From Tetracentron sinense (lineage: Eukaryota > Streptophyta > Magnoliopsida > Trochodendrales > Trochodendraceae), in NCBI GenBank assembly GCA_015143295.1, contig CM026562.1:8274041-8338040 (forward strand): a DNA stretch of 64,000 nt. The letters run 5' to 3'. Positions 47,929-57,984 of this stretch are shown in pieces; the stretch's first letter is position 1, and every line of letters starts with the position of its first letter. The notes under the pieces were generated by a model. It saw nothing but the letters and a program-made list of their open reading frames with translations. It ran no database searches and was not told where the DNA came from. Made by a program: the position numbers and the translations under genes.

Positions 47929-50298
47929 TGTAACGATCCCAAATTCCACCTTGACCAAAATGGGACTTTGGGCCGTCACATTTCTTAAACCTGCTTGAAT
48001 CTCATATGATACAAGGTATACAAAACACGAGTCTCCAAAAATGACAGTAATAAAATTCTTTATAAAGGTAAACCATCCTACACAAGTCTATGGTCAACAT
48101 AAACATAACCTACCAAAAACATAATAATCTGATGTCCAACTATATAGTGACCAACTAAACAACATCACAACTATAACTGAAACAAGGTATCAAATGTCTA
48201 TTACAATTCTTTGAAATCGAAAGAACTGTCTAGTAATAAGGGAAGTTATCTAGATCTCTCGCTCCCTCGAAAAAAGTATCACCTTCTTCCTCTACTCTAT
48301 AAGCCTCCTCCACCCAAGGCTCTGCAACTATCTCCGACTCTAAACCTACCAAGACAACAATCTAACTAAGTACAAAAGCACTTGGTGTATATCAAATCCA
48401 ACTAACATCATAGTATCTCTGCACTTAGTCAATACCATAACCAATAATATAATAACATAATCAGAGCGCAGAAGAACATGTGTGTATATACACCATATCA
48501 TCACCTTAACTCATGTACTTGTGAGAAGCTTAGACTTAGGAAACAACATGCTTATAAGATAACATGCTTATGAAATACTTATGAGTCTTTGAGCAGCGTA
48601 ACAATATCCATGCAATCCTTATTCAGGCTTATCTAGATCCCTCATCGGGCTTATTAAGTCCTACTAGGCGTATGCAATGCTTATGCTTATGAGTCTTTGA
48701 GCAGTGCGACAATATCCATGCAATCCTTATTCAGGCTTATTAAGACCCCTCATCAAGCTTATGCAATCCTACAAGGCATATGTAATACTTATGCTTATGA
48801 TCCATGTGTGTGACTCGTGAGACTCTTACTTATCACACATGTGAGCTTGTGCATAAGTGTCGTGATTAACATTCGAACTGGTCATCCCTTAGATTCTAAT
48901 CCTCCACCAAGAAACTCTGCTAGGTCAAATCTACCTGGTTAGAGAATTCTCAACATGGAAGATTTTCCTCTAAGTCCCGAATATCGATCACCATGCAACA
49001 TAATTAGGGAATAATTTAACATAATAATTATATATGTCCGTTATCATAATTTGTAGCATTTTTCATAGTAATTTCACCAGTATTAATCTTAAAAATACTC
49101 CTCATCCGTCATATAGGCCCATCCTCCATTGGTACACAATCCACAAACCATATAAACCCATAAAATCCATCCACATATATTCTCATCCTCTATTTCCTCC
49201 ATTCATAAGATTAAACATCTCCCAACAACCCATAAAAACCCCAATTCATACTCATAAATCCGTCCTCATACATAATAAATCAAAATCCATATTCCATAGT
49301 CTACAATTTCACCATAAACATGCTAATAACCCATCAGTTCTAGCATAATCAATCTTAAACACACATAAATCCATTATACAGTTGAGTTGAATAGTATATC
49401 GACCTTAGGGATCGTTCCCTTCGATCCAAATCGCTCCCAAGAAGGCTTGATGTTGATTTCCAAGCTCAAATTTCACTCCTCCAAGCAATCTCTGTTGAAA
49501 ACTCTAATGGGGCGTTTGGATTGGATTTTATTAGCCAAAAATCAATTCTAATAAAATTGATTATGTAGAAATTAATGGTCAAATAACCATTTTTTCAAAT
49601 AATAGTGTATGGAGACTACAAAATTGAGTCTCTCAACTTCCTATTCTCCATGCACTATTATTTGAAAATATGATTATTTGACCATTAATTTCTACATAAT
49701 CAATTTTATCAGAATTGATTTTTGGCTAATTAAATCCAATCCAAACGCCACCTAAGTTTTCCCCTCTCCTTTGTCAAATTAAGTTAAAAATCATTAGATA
49801 AGGTTAAACCCTCACAATAAGGCCTATTTATAGTATTAGATGATTTAAAACCTAAAAATCTCGCAACTTAGGGTTTTTACCCGACTTTTCTGTGAATAAT
49901 CGTTTAAACGGTTTGTTAATTGATCGAATGGTTGAGGCATCGTTCGAATGGTTGCCAATCGTTCGAACGGTTTTGCCTACTGTTTTGAGTTTTCGAATAA
50001 TATCTTTATAATTGTTTGAATGGTTGGGGTCCATTCGAACAGTTGAGGCTACTGTTTGGGATATCTAAACTGATTTTCTAGCACTGTTTGAATGGTTAGG
50101 GGATCGTTTGAACGGTCACCCCTGATTTCTTCTATTTTTCGTATTTATTCTTCGATTCTTCATATAACTTAGCCTTTTACATGTTTTAAACATCACATAA
50201 ACATAATTAAACATCAAACACACATCATATACTTTATTTGACCATTTTACTCTTATTAATTACATTAAATGACATGAAAGAAAGTTTGAGTCTCTACA
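47929..50298 (-). mobile_element. chromovirus-like solo LTR, 2370 bp
   Basis: On the minus strand it begins TGTAGAGACTCAAAC and ends GGGATCGTTACA. Perfect 5-bp duplication GGTAA at 47924-47928 and 50299-50303. A TATA-like CTATAAATAGGCC on the minus strand lies near 49820-49832. Two ~118-bp tandem copies at about 48570-48800 contain TATGAGTCTTTGAGCAG and CAATATCCATGCAATCC. Same LTR type as the split LTR at 25.0-26.2/39.4-39.9 kb. It interrupts the Gag of Copia element 2. Confidence 0.9.
49508..49752. mobile_element. PIF/Harbinger-like MITE with ~110-bp terminal inverted repeats
   Basis: Ends GGGGCGTTTGGATTGGAT and ATCCAATCCAAACGCC; the arms pair over about 110 bp each with few mismatches. Flanking TAA at 49505-49507 and 49753-49755 fits the 3-bp TSD of this superfamily. 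Inserted in the solo LTR at 47929-50298. Confidence 0.85.
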
Positions 50299-50690
50299 GG
50301 TAATCTCTAAAATCTCCCAAGCCTCTTTCGATGTGTCACACTTAGAAATTCTCTGAAATTCTTCAAGTGTGACAACATTGAATATGCCATTAAGTCCTTT
50401 GGTATTCCAACCAACAGTCTCTATCTCCTCTTTACTCCATTCCTCAGAGCTTTTAACCACTGTCAGTTCCTTGATAGTTTTGACCGGGTTTTTCCAACCC
50501 TTCTCTATTGTCAACCAAATTCACTCATCGATTGATTTGAGAAATGATCTTATTCAAGCTTTCCAATAAACATAATTATTCTCATCATACATAGGAGGAT
50601 GAGCGATGAAACTACCTTCTTTCATTGAAGACATATTTAAGGATATATGAACCAGATCACACTAAAATAGTTAACTTAATTAGTGATCCT

Positions 50691-50702
50691 GCTCTGATAC
50701 CA
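50691..50702 (-). other. primer-binding site of gag-only Copia element 2
   Basis: TGGTATCAGAGC on the minus strand is the exact complement of the initiator Met tRNA 3' end used by many Copia elements; it lies three bases from the LTR end. Confidence 0.85.
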
Positions 50703-50704
50703 AT

Positions 50705-51685
50705 TGAAATTACCCATTTATGTATCAATCAAGACCTAGAGGGGGGTGAATAGGATTTCCTAAGGTTTGTCTACCAATTTTAATTTTACTAATTACAGTT
50801 GTGGAAACGGTAAACAAACAATCAAGCACACAAACCACAACACCAAGATTTTTAAGTGAAAAACTCTATCGGGAAAAACCACGGGACCTCGTCCAGTTGA
50901 AAGATATTTAACTAAGAGCAAAAACAACAAATAATTACAGAATTAGACTGTACCCAACCTAACATGACACAACAATTCTCAATAACCTGTCTCAACGCCT
51001 CAATAAGCAATCATGAGCTCGTACGCCAACGTGATCGACTAGCAACAAATTGTGCTTCTCTCAGAACCACGATCTCTCAATCGATCTCTGCCTATTTCTC
51101 CAACCACAATAACCACGATCTGCTACAGGGAATGATCTCCTTTTTGTAAAGGCTTTAGCACGTGCCAACCAAGTTTATACTCGCACAAGAGTTTGAAGGG
51201 TTTAATTCAGTTAAAATAACGATCTAGAGTGATCTTATGAACACTGAGAATCAACAACGCAAGTCGAAAGGATTTCCGATGGAAACTTGCATTCTAGTAT
51301 ATAATATGAGAGAGTGCTCAAGGTGATAAATCATCCACAATGGGAAAACCCTAGAACAACTTTGGAAGCCTCTTTTCTCATTCTCAAAAGCCTCAAACAC
51401 CCATGTGGGGGTTCGAACCCCCACACAATCCCAATTGCTAGAATTTTTCCCAATGCATTTTTGGCTCTGTGGTTCGAACGCCCAAACCATGATTTGAACC
51501 ACCAACATAGAATTTGTCCAATAACTGATTTTTAACTACCTTGGCTTATTTCTAACCACCTAGAGTATATCGGATATTGTCTAGGTCAATTCCTCCTAGG
51601 GTGGATGTCATCTAAGTCACCATTCCTATGCACGTTTGCGACACATGATCAACAACTTTCATTTGTCTTCACATGAGACTTTACA
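50705..51685 (-). repeat. 5' LTR of gag-only Copia element 2 (right limit inferred)
   Basis: Starts directly after the primer site. The right limit is set by GACTTTACA at 51677-51685, the same end as element 1 LTRs; no partner LTR exists to confirm it. Holds a 22-bp perfect palindrome centred on TTCGAA at 51404-51425. Confidence 0.6.
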
Positions 51686-52917
51686 AAATACTACTACTTT
51701 ACTCCTGTTGAATAATACGACACTCTAAGAGAAACATTAGGATTCGCTAAATGTGACTTCCCGTAACATGAGTTTGTGTTATATATAATCACAATCTTCA
51801 GACATCACATTAGAAACAAAAAAAAAATAGAAATAAAATAGGAGAAATAAAGTAAATTAACATGGATTATCAACATGGGCATGCAAAACACAACATGATA
51901 TTGAGATGTAATATAAAATAACAATACAAAAATGAAGTATATATGTAACGCATAAATTTCACCTGCGTGCCAAATTACCTCCATTGTTGTATAAAGTTTA
52001 TTATTTTATCTCCCTTTTGAATAGGGTGTCATATGACACTCTATTATTGGAGAAGAAGAGGGGATCTCTATCTTGGGATCCCCCAAAGCTGGCAGAGAGT
52101 CCTCTTTTATCAGGGATTCTCTGCCATATGGCAGTAAAAGGACTGGTCTTGGTCAGTCCGTAAGTTAAAGGGGTGAGACCACACGGCCTGGGTCAAGTTC
52201 AAAGCCTATTTAGGCTACAGACCAAGGTTTGACCTTAGTTAGTCCGCAGACTAACACAGGGTGGGACCATGGGTCCAACCCTTGGTTTGGGTCGAGTCCT
52301 TGGTCATTTATAGTCATGGACTGGGCTAGTCATTGACTGACTCACGGATAGACTCATAGCTTCTATCCGCAGAGCTTGAATGGGGTTTGCTCGCAAGGGA
52401 AAACCCTAACCACGTGTTAGTCCCCTAATGATTGACACAAAGGGGTGTCTGCGGGGCATTATTGCCCTGCTACCAGCATTTAATGCTAGGTGGTTTGGCA
52501 GTGAGCCAGCCCTTGGCCAACTGGTGCACGTGTCTTTGGCATGCGCGAAGCTTAACCGCTCATTCTATGGGTAGTGATTCTGGGTGGGCAGGTGCACCAT
52601 GCACCTGCCTTACGGGTGGTGAGATTTCACTGTCCAAAAATGCCCCTTAGTATCTGAACGATTGAGAATAGTTAAACCATTCAGATCCTGCCATATGGCA
52701 ATGAGCGTGGAGAGACTTATTGTCTCCCCACTACGCGGGTTGTACCTTAGCGGATGGCCCACTACGAGGTGGGGGTTATCGAGAAACCCTCCCGGTTTCG
52801 AGGAGTCCCCATAATAAGGGACTCCAATTGCCAATGTAGAAGTGTCTGTGGAAACTTCTAGCCATCTACACTGTCCATTTCAAAATGGATGGCCACAAAT
52901 CTAATGAAGAGGGTCCC
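51686..52917. other. region upstream of the antisense gene
   Basis: GC-richer from 52060 on, without a supportable gene. It holds two copies of the palindrome TGCCATATGGCA (52132-52143 and 52689-52700) and repeated TTGGTCAGTCCG/TTAGTCCGCAG words at 52150-52260. Probably promoter and/or LTR sequence of the Tat-lineage element; LTR limits were not resolved. Confidence 0.4.
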
Positions 52918-52924
52918 TATATAA
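52918..52924 (+). promoter_or_regulatory. TATA box of the antisense gene in the Tat-lineage element
   Basis: TATATAA within GGGTCCCTATATAAGGGACC, a nearly perfect palindrome, followed by a pyrimidine-rich leader. Because of the symmetry a minus-strand TATATAG also exists, so direction is judged from the downstream intron and coding frame. Confidence 0.5.
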
Positions 52925-53562
52925 GGGACCCTTAGCATTCGGGGAAGGCATTTTACTTCTCTTTTTCTGAAATCAGAGAGGACTCTGGTTTTCTCAGAGT
53001 TCTTTCTTTCTGTTCTTTCTTTTTAGAGAAGAACTCTCCTTCTTCTCAGATCACTCCTTTTTGAGAGGTAAGGTCACTAACCTCCTAATTTCTGAAAGAA
53101 AGAAACCCTTTGGGGTTTCTCGGTTTACAGAAATAAGGGGGATGAGGGTTTTCTTCATCCAAAACTTTTGGAATGTCTTTCTGGACATTTTGTTTCTTTT
53201 TTGATAGGACCTCCAGCACCATTACTGGAGTTCCAAGGTTTTACGATAAGGAAAATCTGAAAGGTTATCTAAAAAGATAATCTTTTGTTTGTAGATATGT
53301 CTGCAGATTGATCTTGTCCAAGGACTTTAATTTAGTGTTCGTGGGTACCATACCTACGGGTATTAATTATTGCCCGCAGACATTTTGTTCGTGCATTTGG
53401 ACTTTTTCCAAATTTTGATTAAGTCTAAAAGTTTATCCGTGGACTTAGGCTTTTCCAAATTTTGATTAAGTCCAAAAGTTTGTCCGCAGACAATGATTTT
53501 TTTTTATCAGTAACTGATATATGTGTATCCTTACTGACTTTATACTCTTTTTCTTTTGTAGA

Positions 53563-54204
53563 ATGGACCTTTTATCACAACATGCTTCGAGAGGGGATGT
53601 CCTTGATTGGTTGAAGATCAACGAAAACCAGGTCAGCCTTCATTCGTTATTTGGAGACTACAAAGGGTCTCATCATTGATAAGACCAAAGTTGTTGGGCT
53701 GTGTGACTTGGCAAAGCAGTAGAGAGCAAAATGTTTTCTTGCAACCTTATCATCAGCCTAATGATAGGATGTCATAAGGACAAACTCGATATCTTGGAGT
53801 CTATTAAGAGTTCAGGTTTTCTTGACTGTGAACTTGAGCATTTGCTGAAGGGAATACTCTGCATTCTATCCGTATGTCCTAATGAAGTCTGCCTTGGTTG
53901 CTTGATGCTGCTGAACAACCTCCTCACTGATGTATAGGGGCATACTTTTCAAGGTATTGCTTATTCAGTTTTGCAGCTAGTCGTGGCTGACAACACTGAG
54001 AGACAATTCCTAGCTCTGCTTCCAGATATCATCTTTGCTACTATTGATGGGCTAGAATCCTCCCCTGGAGATGGATGCGTAACATCAGCACCAAAGATGA
54101 TGGTGAAAAATTAGTCATGGGAGGAATTCTATTCTGAAAAGCGTCCACCAGTATGGCATTCCGCCCTCCAACCTTTTATTCAAGATACTACTTGTTTAAC
54201 TTAG
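53563..54204 (+). pseudogene. antisense ORF of the Tat-lineage element, decayed
   Basis: Plus-strand gene opposite in direction to pol. Inferred leader exon about 52950-53067, intron 53068-53561 (GAGAG/GTAAGG ... TTTTCTTTTGTAG), ATG at 53563 (MDLLSQHASRGDVLDWLKI), stop TAG at 54202, AATAAA at 54303. About 200 residues, Leu-rich and helical ([37 protein letters not shown]), with in-frame stops near 53681, 53717, 53934 and 54111 and two frameshifts. Family not recognised. Tat-lineage elements such as Retand, RIRE2 and Grande are known to carry an extra antisense ORF between pol and the 3' LTR, which fits this position. Confidence 0.55.
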
Positions 54205-54302
54205 TAGCTTGTTGGAGTTAATAACATGTTATCAAGATACTATTTGTTTAACTCGAGTGAGTTCTCCAATTTATGTGGAGTTTCCTCACTTTGTTATCCA
54301 TG

Positions 54303-54308
54303 AATAAA
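54303..54308 (+). terminator. poly(A) signal after the antisense ORF
   Basis: AATAAA about 100 bp past the stop codon, followed by the T-rich GACTTTATTTCATTTTTCAT. Confidence 0.45.
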
Positions 54309-54399
54309 AGACTTTATTTCATTTTTCATCTTGTGCTCCTCCCTCCATTTTTATGATATGACTCCCTCTTTGTATCTCGACAAATTAGTATTCTTTTTA

Positions 54400-56098
54400 G
54401 AAGAACGGGTTGAACCCATTTTCAGGCTGCCTACGTACCCAAGATAGGATCAAGCCAAAAATAATTCCAATTTGGGGCGATTTTAGACTCGTAATTTACG
54501 AGTACATAGTTTCTGTTCATATTTAGGAAGATTTAGACTTGTAATTTAAGAACAAGTAGGTAGTTTCCGTTCATACCTAGGAAGGTTTAGACTTGTAATT
54601 TGAGAACAGGTAGGTAGTTTCCGTTTATACCTAGGAAGGTTTAGACTTGTATTTTAGGGGCAAGTATTTGAGAAATGACGAATCTTTTTAGCTCGTATTC
54701 AGGAGCCTGCCAAATTGCTCTAATTTTTGCCTAAACTGACTTTCGGAGTATTAGTTTAGCGAGCTTTTTACTACCCTAATTTTTGCCTAGACTCACTCTT
54801 AGAGTGTTAGTCTAGCAGAAATTTTGTTTTGACCCAATTTTTTTGCCTAAGTCGTCCTTTCGGATTTTTAACTTAGCGAGCCATTGATGCTCTAATTTTT
54901 GCCTAAGCTGTCCTTTCGGGTTTTCGATTTAGCAAGCTTTGTTACCCTAACTTTTGCCTCACCGCCCTTTCAGGTTTTCAGCTTAACGGGTATTTTGGTG
55001 CCCTAATTTTTGCCTAGTCTATCTTTTAAGATTTTGGTTTAGCGGGCTTTGAGAATCTTATGTTGGTCAGGGGAGATACTCCGTTGTCCGTCCATTGTAA
55101 TCAGAAAATATTCTTTATTTGAATGCATTCCCTTAATGATGAGAAGTCCTTCATTTGATTTTTGGTTTCTTCTCAGTGCATCCGGTAACAGTTTTCTTAG
55201 TTTTATCCATATTGAGGGACAATAACGATGATTTTGTATCCAAGGGGGATAGTGTTCTTTAGAAGAACTAGCTGAACCCAAGTTGATTTTCTCAGGCTAC
55301 CTACGTACCCATGATAGGATCAAGCCAAATGTAGTTCAGGTAGGGCATTTAGATTCGCATTTTGAGAGCGAATAGGTAGTTTTCGTTCATACCTAGGAAG
55401 GTTTTAACGTCAGTCTTGTATCTTGAAGACTTTTGAAGCTTTGATTTACATTTGAGAGCGAATAGGTCGTTTCCATTCATACCTAGGAAGGTTTTGACTC
55501 TGGTCTTGTATCTTGAAGACTTTTGAAACTTTGATTCATATTTTGAGAGCGAATAGGTAGTTTCCGTTCATACCTAGGAAGGCTTGGACTTCGGTCTTAT
55601 ATCTTGAAGACTTTTGAAGCTTTAATTCACATTTTGAGAGCGAATATGTAGTTTCCATTCTTACCTAGGAATGCTTGCACTTTAGTCTTATATTTAGAGA
55701 CTTTTGAAGCACGGTAAACAGTTTTAGTTTGTATTCAGGAGCCTGTCAAATCGCTCTAATTTTTACCTAGACTGACTCTTGGAGTGTTAGTCTAGTGAGC
55801 ATTTTGTTGCCCTAATTTTTACCTAGACTGACTCTTGGAGTGTTAGTCTAATGGTCATTTTGTTTTGACTCAAATTTTTGCCTAAGCCGCCCCTTAGGAT
55901 TTTCAACTTAGCGAGTCATTGGTGCTCTAATTTTTGCCTAAGCCGCCCCTTAGGGTTTTTGACTTAGCAAGCTTGATTTTGACTCTAATTTTTGCCTAAG
56001 TCGTTCTTTTTGATTTTCAACTTAACGAGTCTTTTTGGTTGCTCTAATTTTTGCCTAGACCGTCTTTTAAAGTTTTGGTCTAACAAGCTTTTTTGATT
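54400..56098 (-). repeat. tandemly duplicated 3' region of the Tat-lineage element
   Basis: Two large blocks (about 54400-55283 and 55284-56357) repeat the same order: TACGTACCC...GATCAAGCC anchor (54427, 55295); short tandem units with TTCATACCTAGGAAGGTTT (period ~57 bp in the first block, ~108 bp in the second); ~55-bp units with CTAATTTTTGCCTA and a TTAGCGAGC/TTAGTCTAG partner; then the end of integrase. The first block carries only a decayed integrase tail (55281-55039: HSNKEYFLITMDGQRSISP), homologous to 56200-56120. Confidence 0.75.
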
Positions 56099-56099
56099 C

Positions 56100-57200
56100 C
56101 TAGAAATAATATTGCTTCAGGAATCTTGCATTGGTTGGAGGGATGATTTGCTCTCCATCCATTGAAGTCAACGGGTATGCTCCGTTGGAATATACCTTCT
56201 CAATGACGTAAGGTCCTTCCCACTTTGGTTCGAGCTTTCCCTTGGTTTGACGAGTGATGATGATTGGATTCCTGACCATTAAAACTAAATCCCCTGTTTT
56301 AAAAAACCCTAGTCTTACTCTTTTGTTGAAAGAATTAGTTAGTCTTTGTCTGTACATCTCTAAGCACTATTGGGCTCGAAGACGACATTCATCAAGAGTT
56401 TCGAGCTCTACAAGACGAACCTTAGTTGAGTCTTCATTTATGATAGATTGCTAAATTGCCACCCGTAGGGAGGGAATTTGAATTTCTAGGAGGAGAACTG
56501 CTTCACCGTCGAAGACTAGAGAATATGGCGTGGCCTGTGTCGGAGTCCGGTAAGTAGTTTTGTATGCCCAGAGTGTTTCGGGTAGGCGTTCATGCCAGTC
56601 CCATTAGCTTTTGTCCACAACTTTTTAGAAGATTTTGCACAAAGTCTTGTTGAAGGCTTCGGCGAGACCATTCGTGACTGCATAATACCGGGTGGAATGA
56701 TTCTCTTCGATGCCAAATTTGGCATATAATTTATGTATCTAGGTGTTTCAAAAAGGTTTCCCATTATCTGTGATGAAACTTTCAGGAATTCCAAATTGAT
56801 ATATGATGTTGGTCCAGATGAAGTTTGTCACTGAGTGGTGTTTGACCTCTTTGAGAGTGACAACTTCAGCCCATTTTGAGAAGTAGTCTGTCGTAGCCAG
56901 AATGTATTGATGCCCAACAGATAATGGTGGAGTGAACGGACCTATGACATCCATTCCTCATACCGCGAAAGGCCATGAACATATTGTCATGTGAAGAGGC
57001 TCGGGAGCTCAATGTATAAAGTCAGCATGAAGATGACACACTTTGCATTTTCTTGTTTAGTTGAGACAATCAGTGATCATCATAGGCCAGTAGTAGCCCA
57101 ATCTTTTCAACTGCATTTGGAGTTTAGGCCTAACTTAGTGGGCACTGCAGATCCTGGCATGAGTTTCTTCCATGACTTAATCAATTTCATTTCCTAAGAG
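56100..57200 (-). pseudogene. Tat-lineage integrase
   Basis: Inserts retrotransposon DNA when active. Minus-strand order: zinc-binding remnant (KCKVCHLHADF near 57040); core starting MDVIGPFTPPLSVGHQYI (56954) with the first Asp; ATTDYFSKWAEV; second Asp in ITDNGKPF (56748); Glu in GLAEAFNKTL (about 56650); WAYKTTYRTPTQATPYSL (about 56550); helical RLRAQ-CLEMYRQRL; tail 56357-56100 (FKTGDLVLMVRN, PKWEGPYVIEKVYSNGAYPL, MDGEQI). D-D-E residues are kept, but stops and shifts occur near 56955, 56745 and 56450. Dead. Confidence 0.85.
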
Positions 57201-57479
57201 GCACATCATTAAGATATCATCCAGAGACCGTTTGTACAGTGTATCTTCCAGCATCACGAACTTTGTGACACGTCGACAAACTTCAGCACGTTTGACACGG
57301 TATCCGGGAAATCGACCATGTTAAAGATAATCGATAAAGGGTTATCGCTAGTCTTCATCCTTTTCTTTGATTGTCACAGAACAAACCATTTCCATGAAAT
57401 CTATATCCGGAAAGGGTTAGAGAGTTCTTCTTTCCCCTACTATGATAGTCAGCATCCTGTCTATTGGTAGAGTTAAAGA

Positions 57480-57895
57480 TGCTGCAAAACCGGCCAAAGC
57501 ATCAACTTAATTGTTGAGTCCTCTACGGACATGAAAGAGATTGCTTCTTGGTATTTGAGCAAGTAGCTGGTCCACTCTTTTCTGATAGGGAACGAGACTG
57601 ACTCTTCGCACGGCATATTCATCTCGGACTTATTTAATGACGAATTCTGAATCCCCATAGATGGTTCGTTCATCCACTGGGATCTCAAAAGCCAATTCAA
57701 GACCTGTTATCAGGGCCTCATATTCAGCTTCATTATTTGAGCATCATTCTGTTAGTATGAAGGAATATGGTAGGATTGCATTGTCTGGCATGACAAAAAC
57801 AATATCAACTCCTGACTTGTTCTCCTTCGGGTTGATGCGTTTGATTTCATCAGGGCTTCTTAAAGCTCCATCAAAATAGATCTTTTAGCCTGGTT
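57480..57895 (-). pseudogene. second (archaeal-type) RNase H domain of the Tat-lineage element
   Basis: Minus strand reads IYFDGALRSPDEIKRINPKE, then DIVFVMPDNAILPYSFILTE, NNEAEYEALITGLELAFEIP and TIYGDSEFVI. This is the FDGA...NEAEYEAL...GDS arrangement of the additional RNase H found downstream of the RT-linked RNase H in Tat-lineage Ty3/gypsy elements. It supports the lineage call. At least one stop within the stretch. Confidence 0.75.
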
Positions 57896-57984
57896 TGACT
57901 TGTACCTGCATAACTTCTTCGTCAGGAAGGTCGGTGACCAGTGGTGAGTTTGCAGGAACTGGATGTGTTGCAAGGAAGTCAGTA

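Larger units (their letters stand above)
46286..50634 (-). pseudogene. Copia Gag of element 2, two zinc knuckles and coiled coil, split by a solo LTR
   Basis: Starts at the Met at 50634 (MSSMKEGSFIAHPPMYDENN); in-frame stops near YWKA and KSIDE; then ISKCDTSKEAWEILEIT up to 50304. Frame resumes left of the solo LTR at 47923 with the UBN2 region (several stops/shifts). First knuckle CYECHGYGHMSPEC near 47370. 47361-46543 is a 272-residue open stretch with an acidic part (DNDSESECPD, DNKEEKKSKND) and a helix-prone heptad region (IKADKEVLIEKIAFLKREF). Second knuckle CFQCGVKDHTRPKC at 46485-46445, then a basic tail. The extended coiled-coil Gag recalls the Sirevirus lineage. Non-functional. Confidence 0.75.
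44996..51685 (-). mobile_element. gag-only Ty1/copia retrotransposon, element 2 (left LTR missing)
   Basis: Same layout as element 1: 5' LTR 50705-51685 (TGAAATTACCC...GACTTTACA on the plus strand), primer site ATTGGTATCAGAGCAGG (minus, about 50704-50688), broken Gag, then a non-coding region whose block at 45245-45422 matches 32083-32240. The left end abuts the 68-bp minisatellite with no LTR or polypurine tract seen. A solo LTR (47929-50298) splits Gag. No protease, integrase or RT. Confidence 0.8.

Noticed and set aside
49034..49348. 104-codon open frame in the solo LTR
   Set aside because: His/Pro/Ser-rich translation of repeated CCATA/TCATA words in an LTR; on the strand opposite to LTR transcription and without domain.
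51404..51425. GGTTCGAACCC as a Pol III B box (tRNA or SINE)
   Set aside because: No A box or tRNA fold around it; it is part of a perfect palindrome in a Copia LTR, one of several such LTR palindromes.
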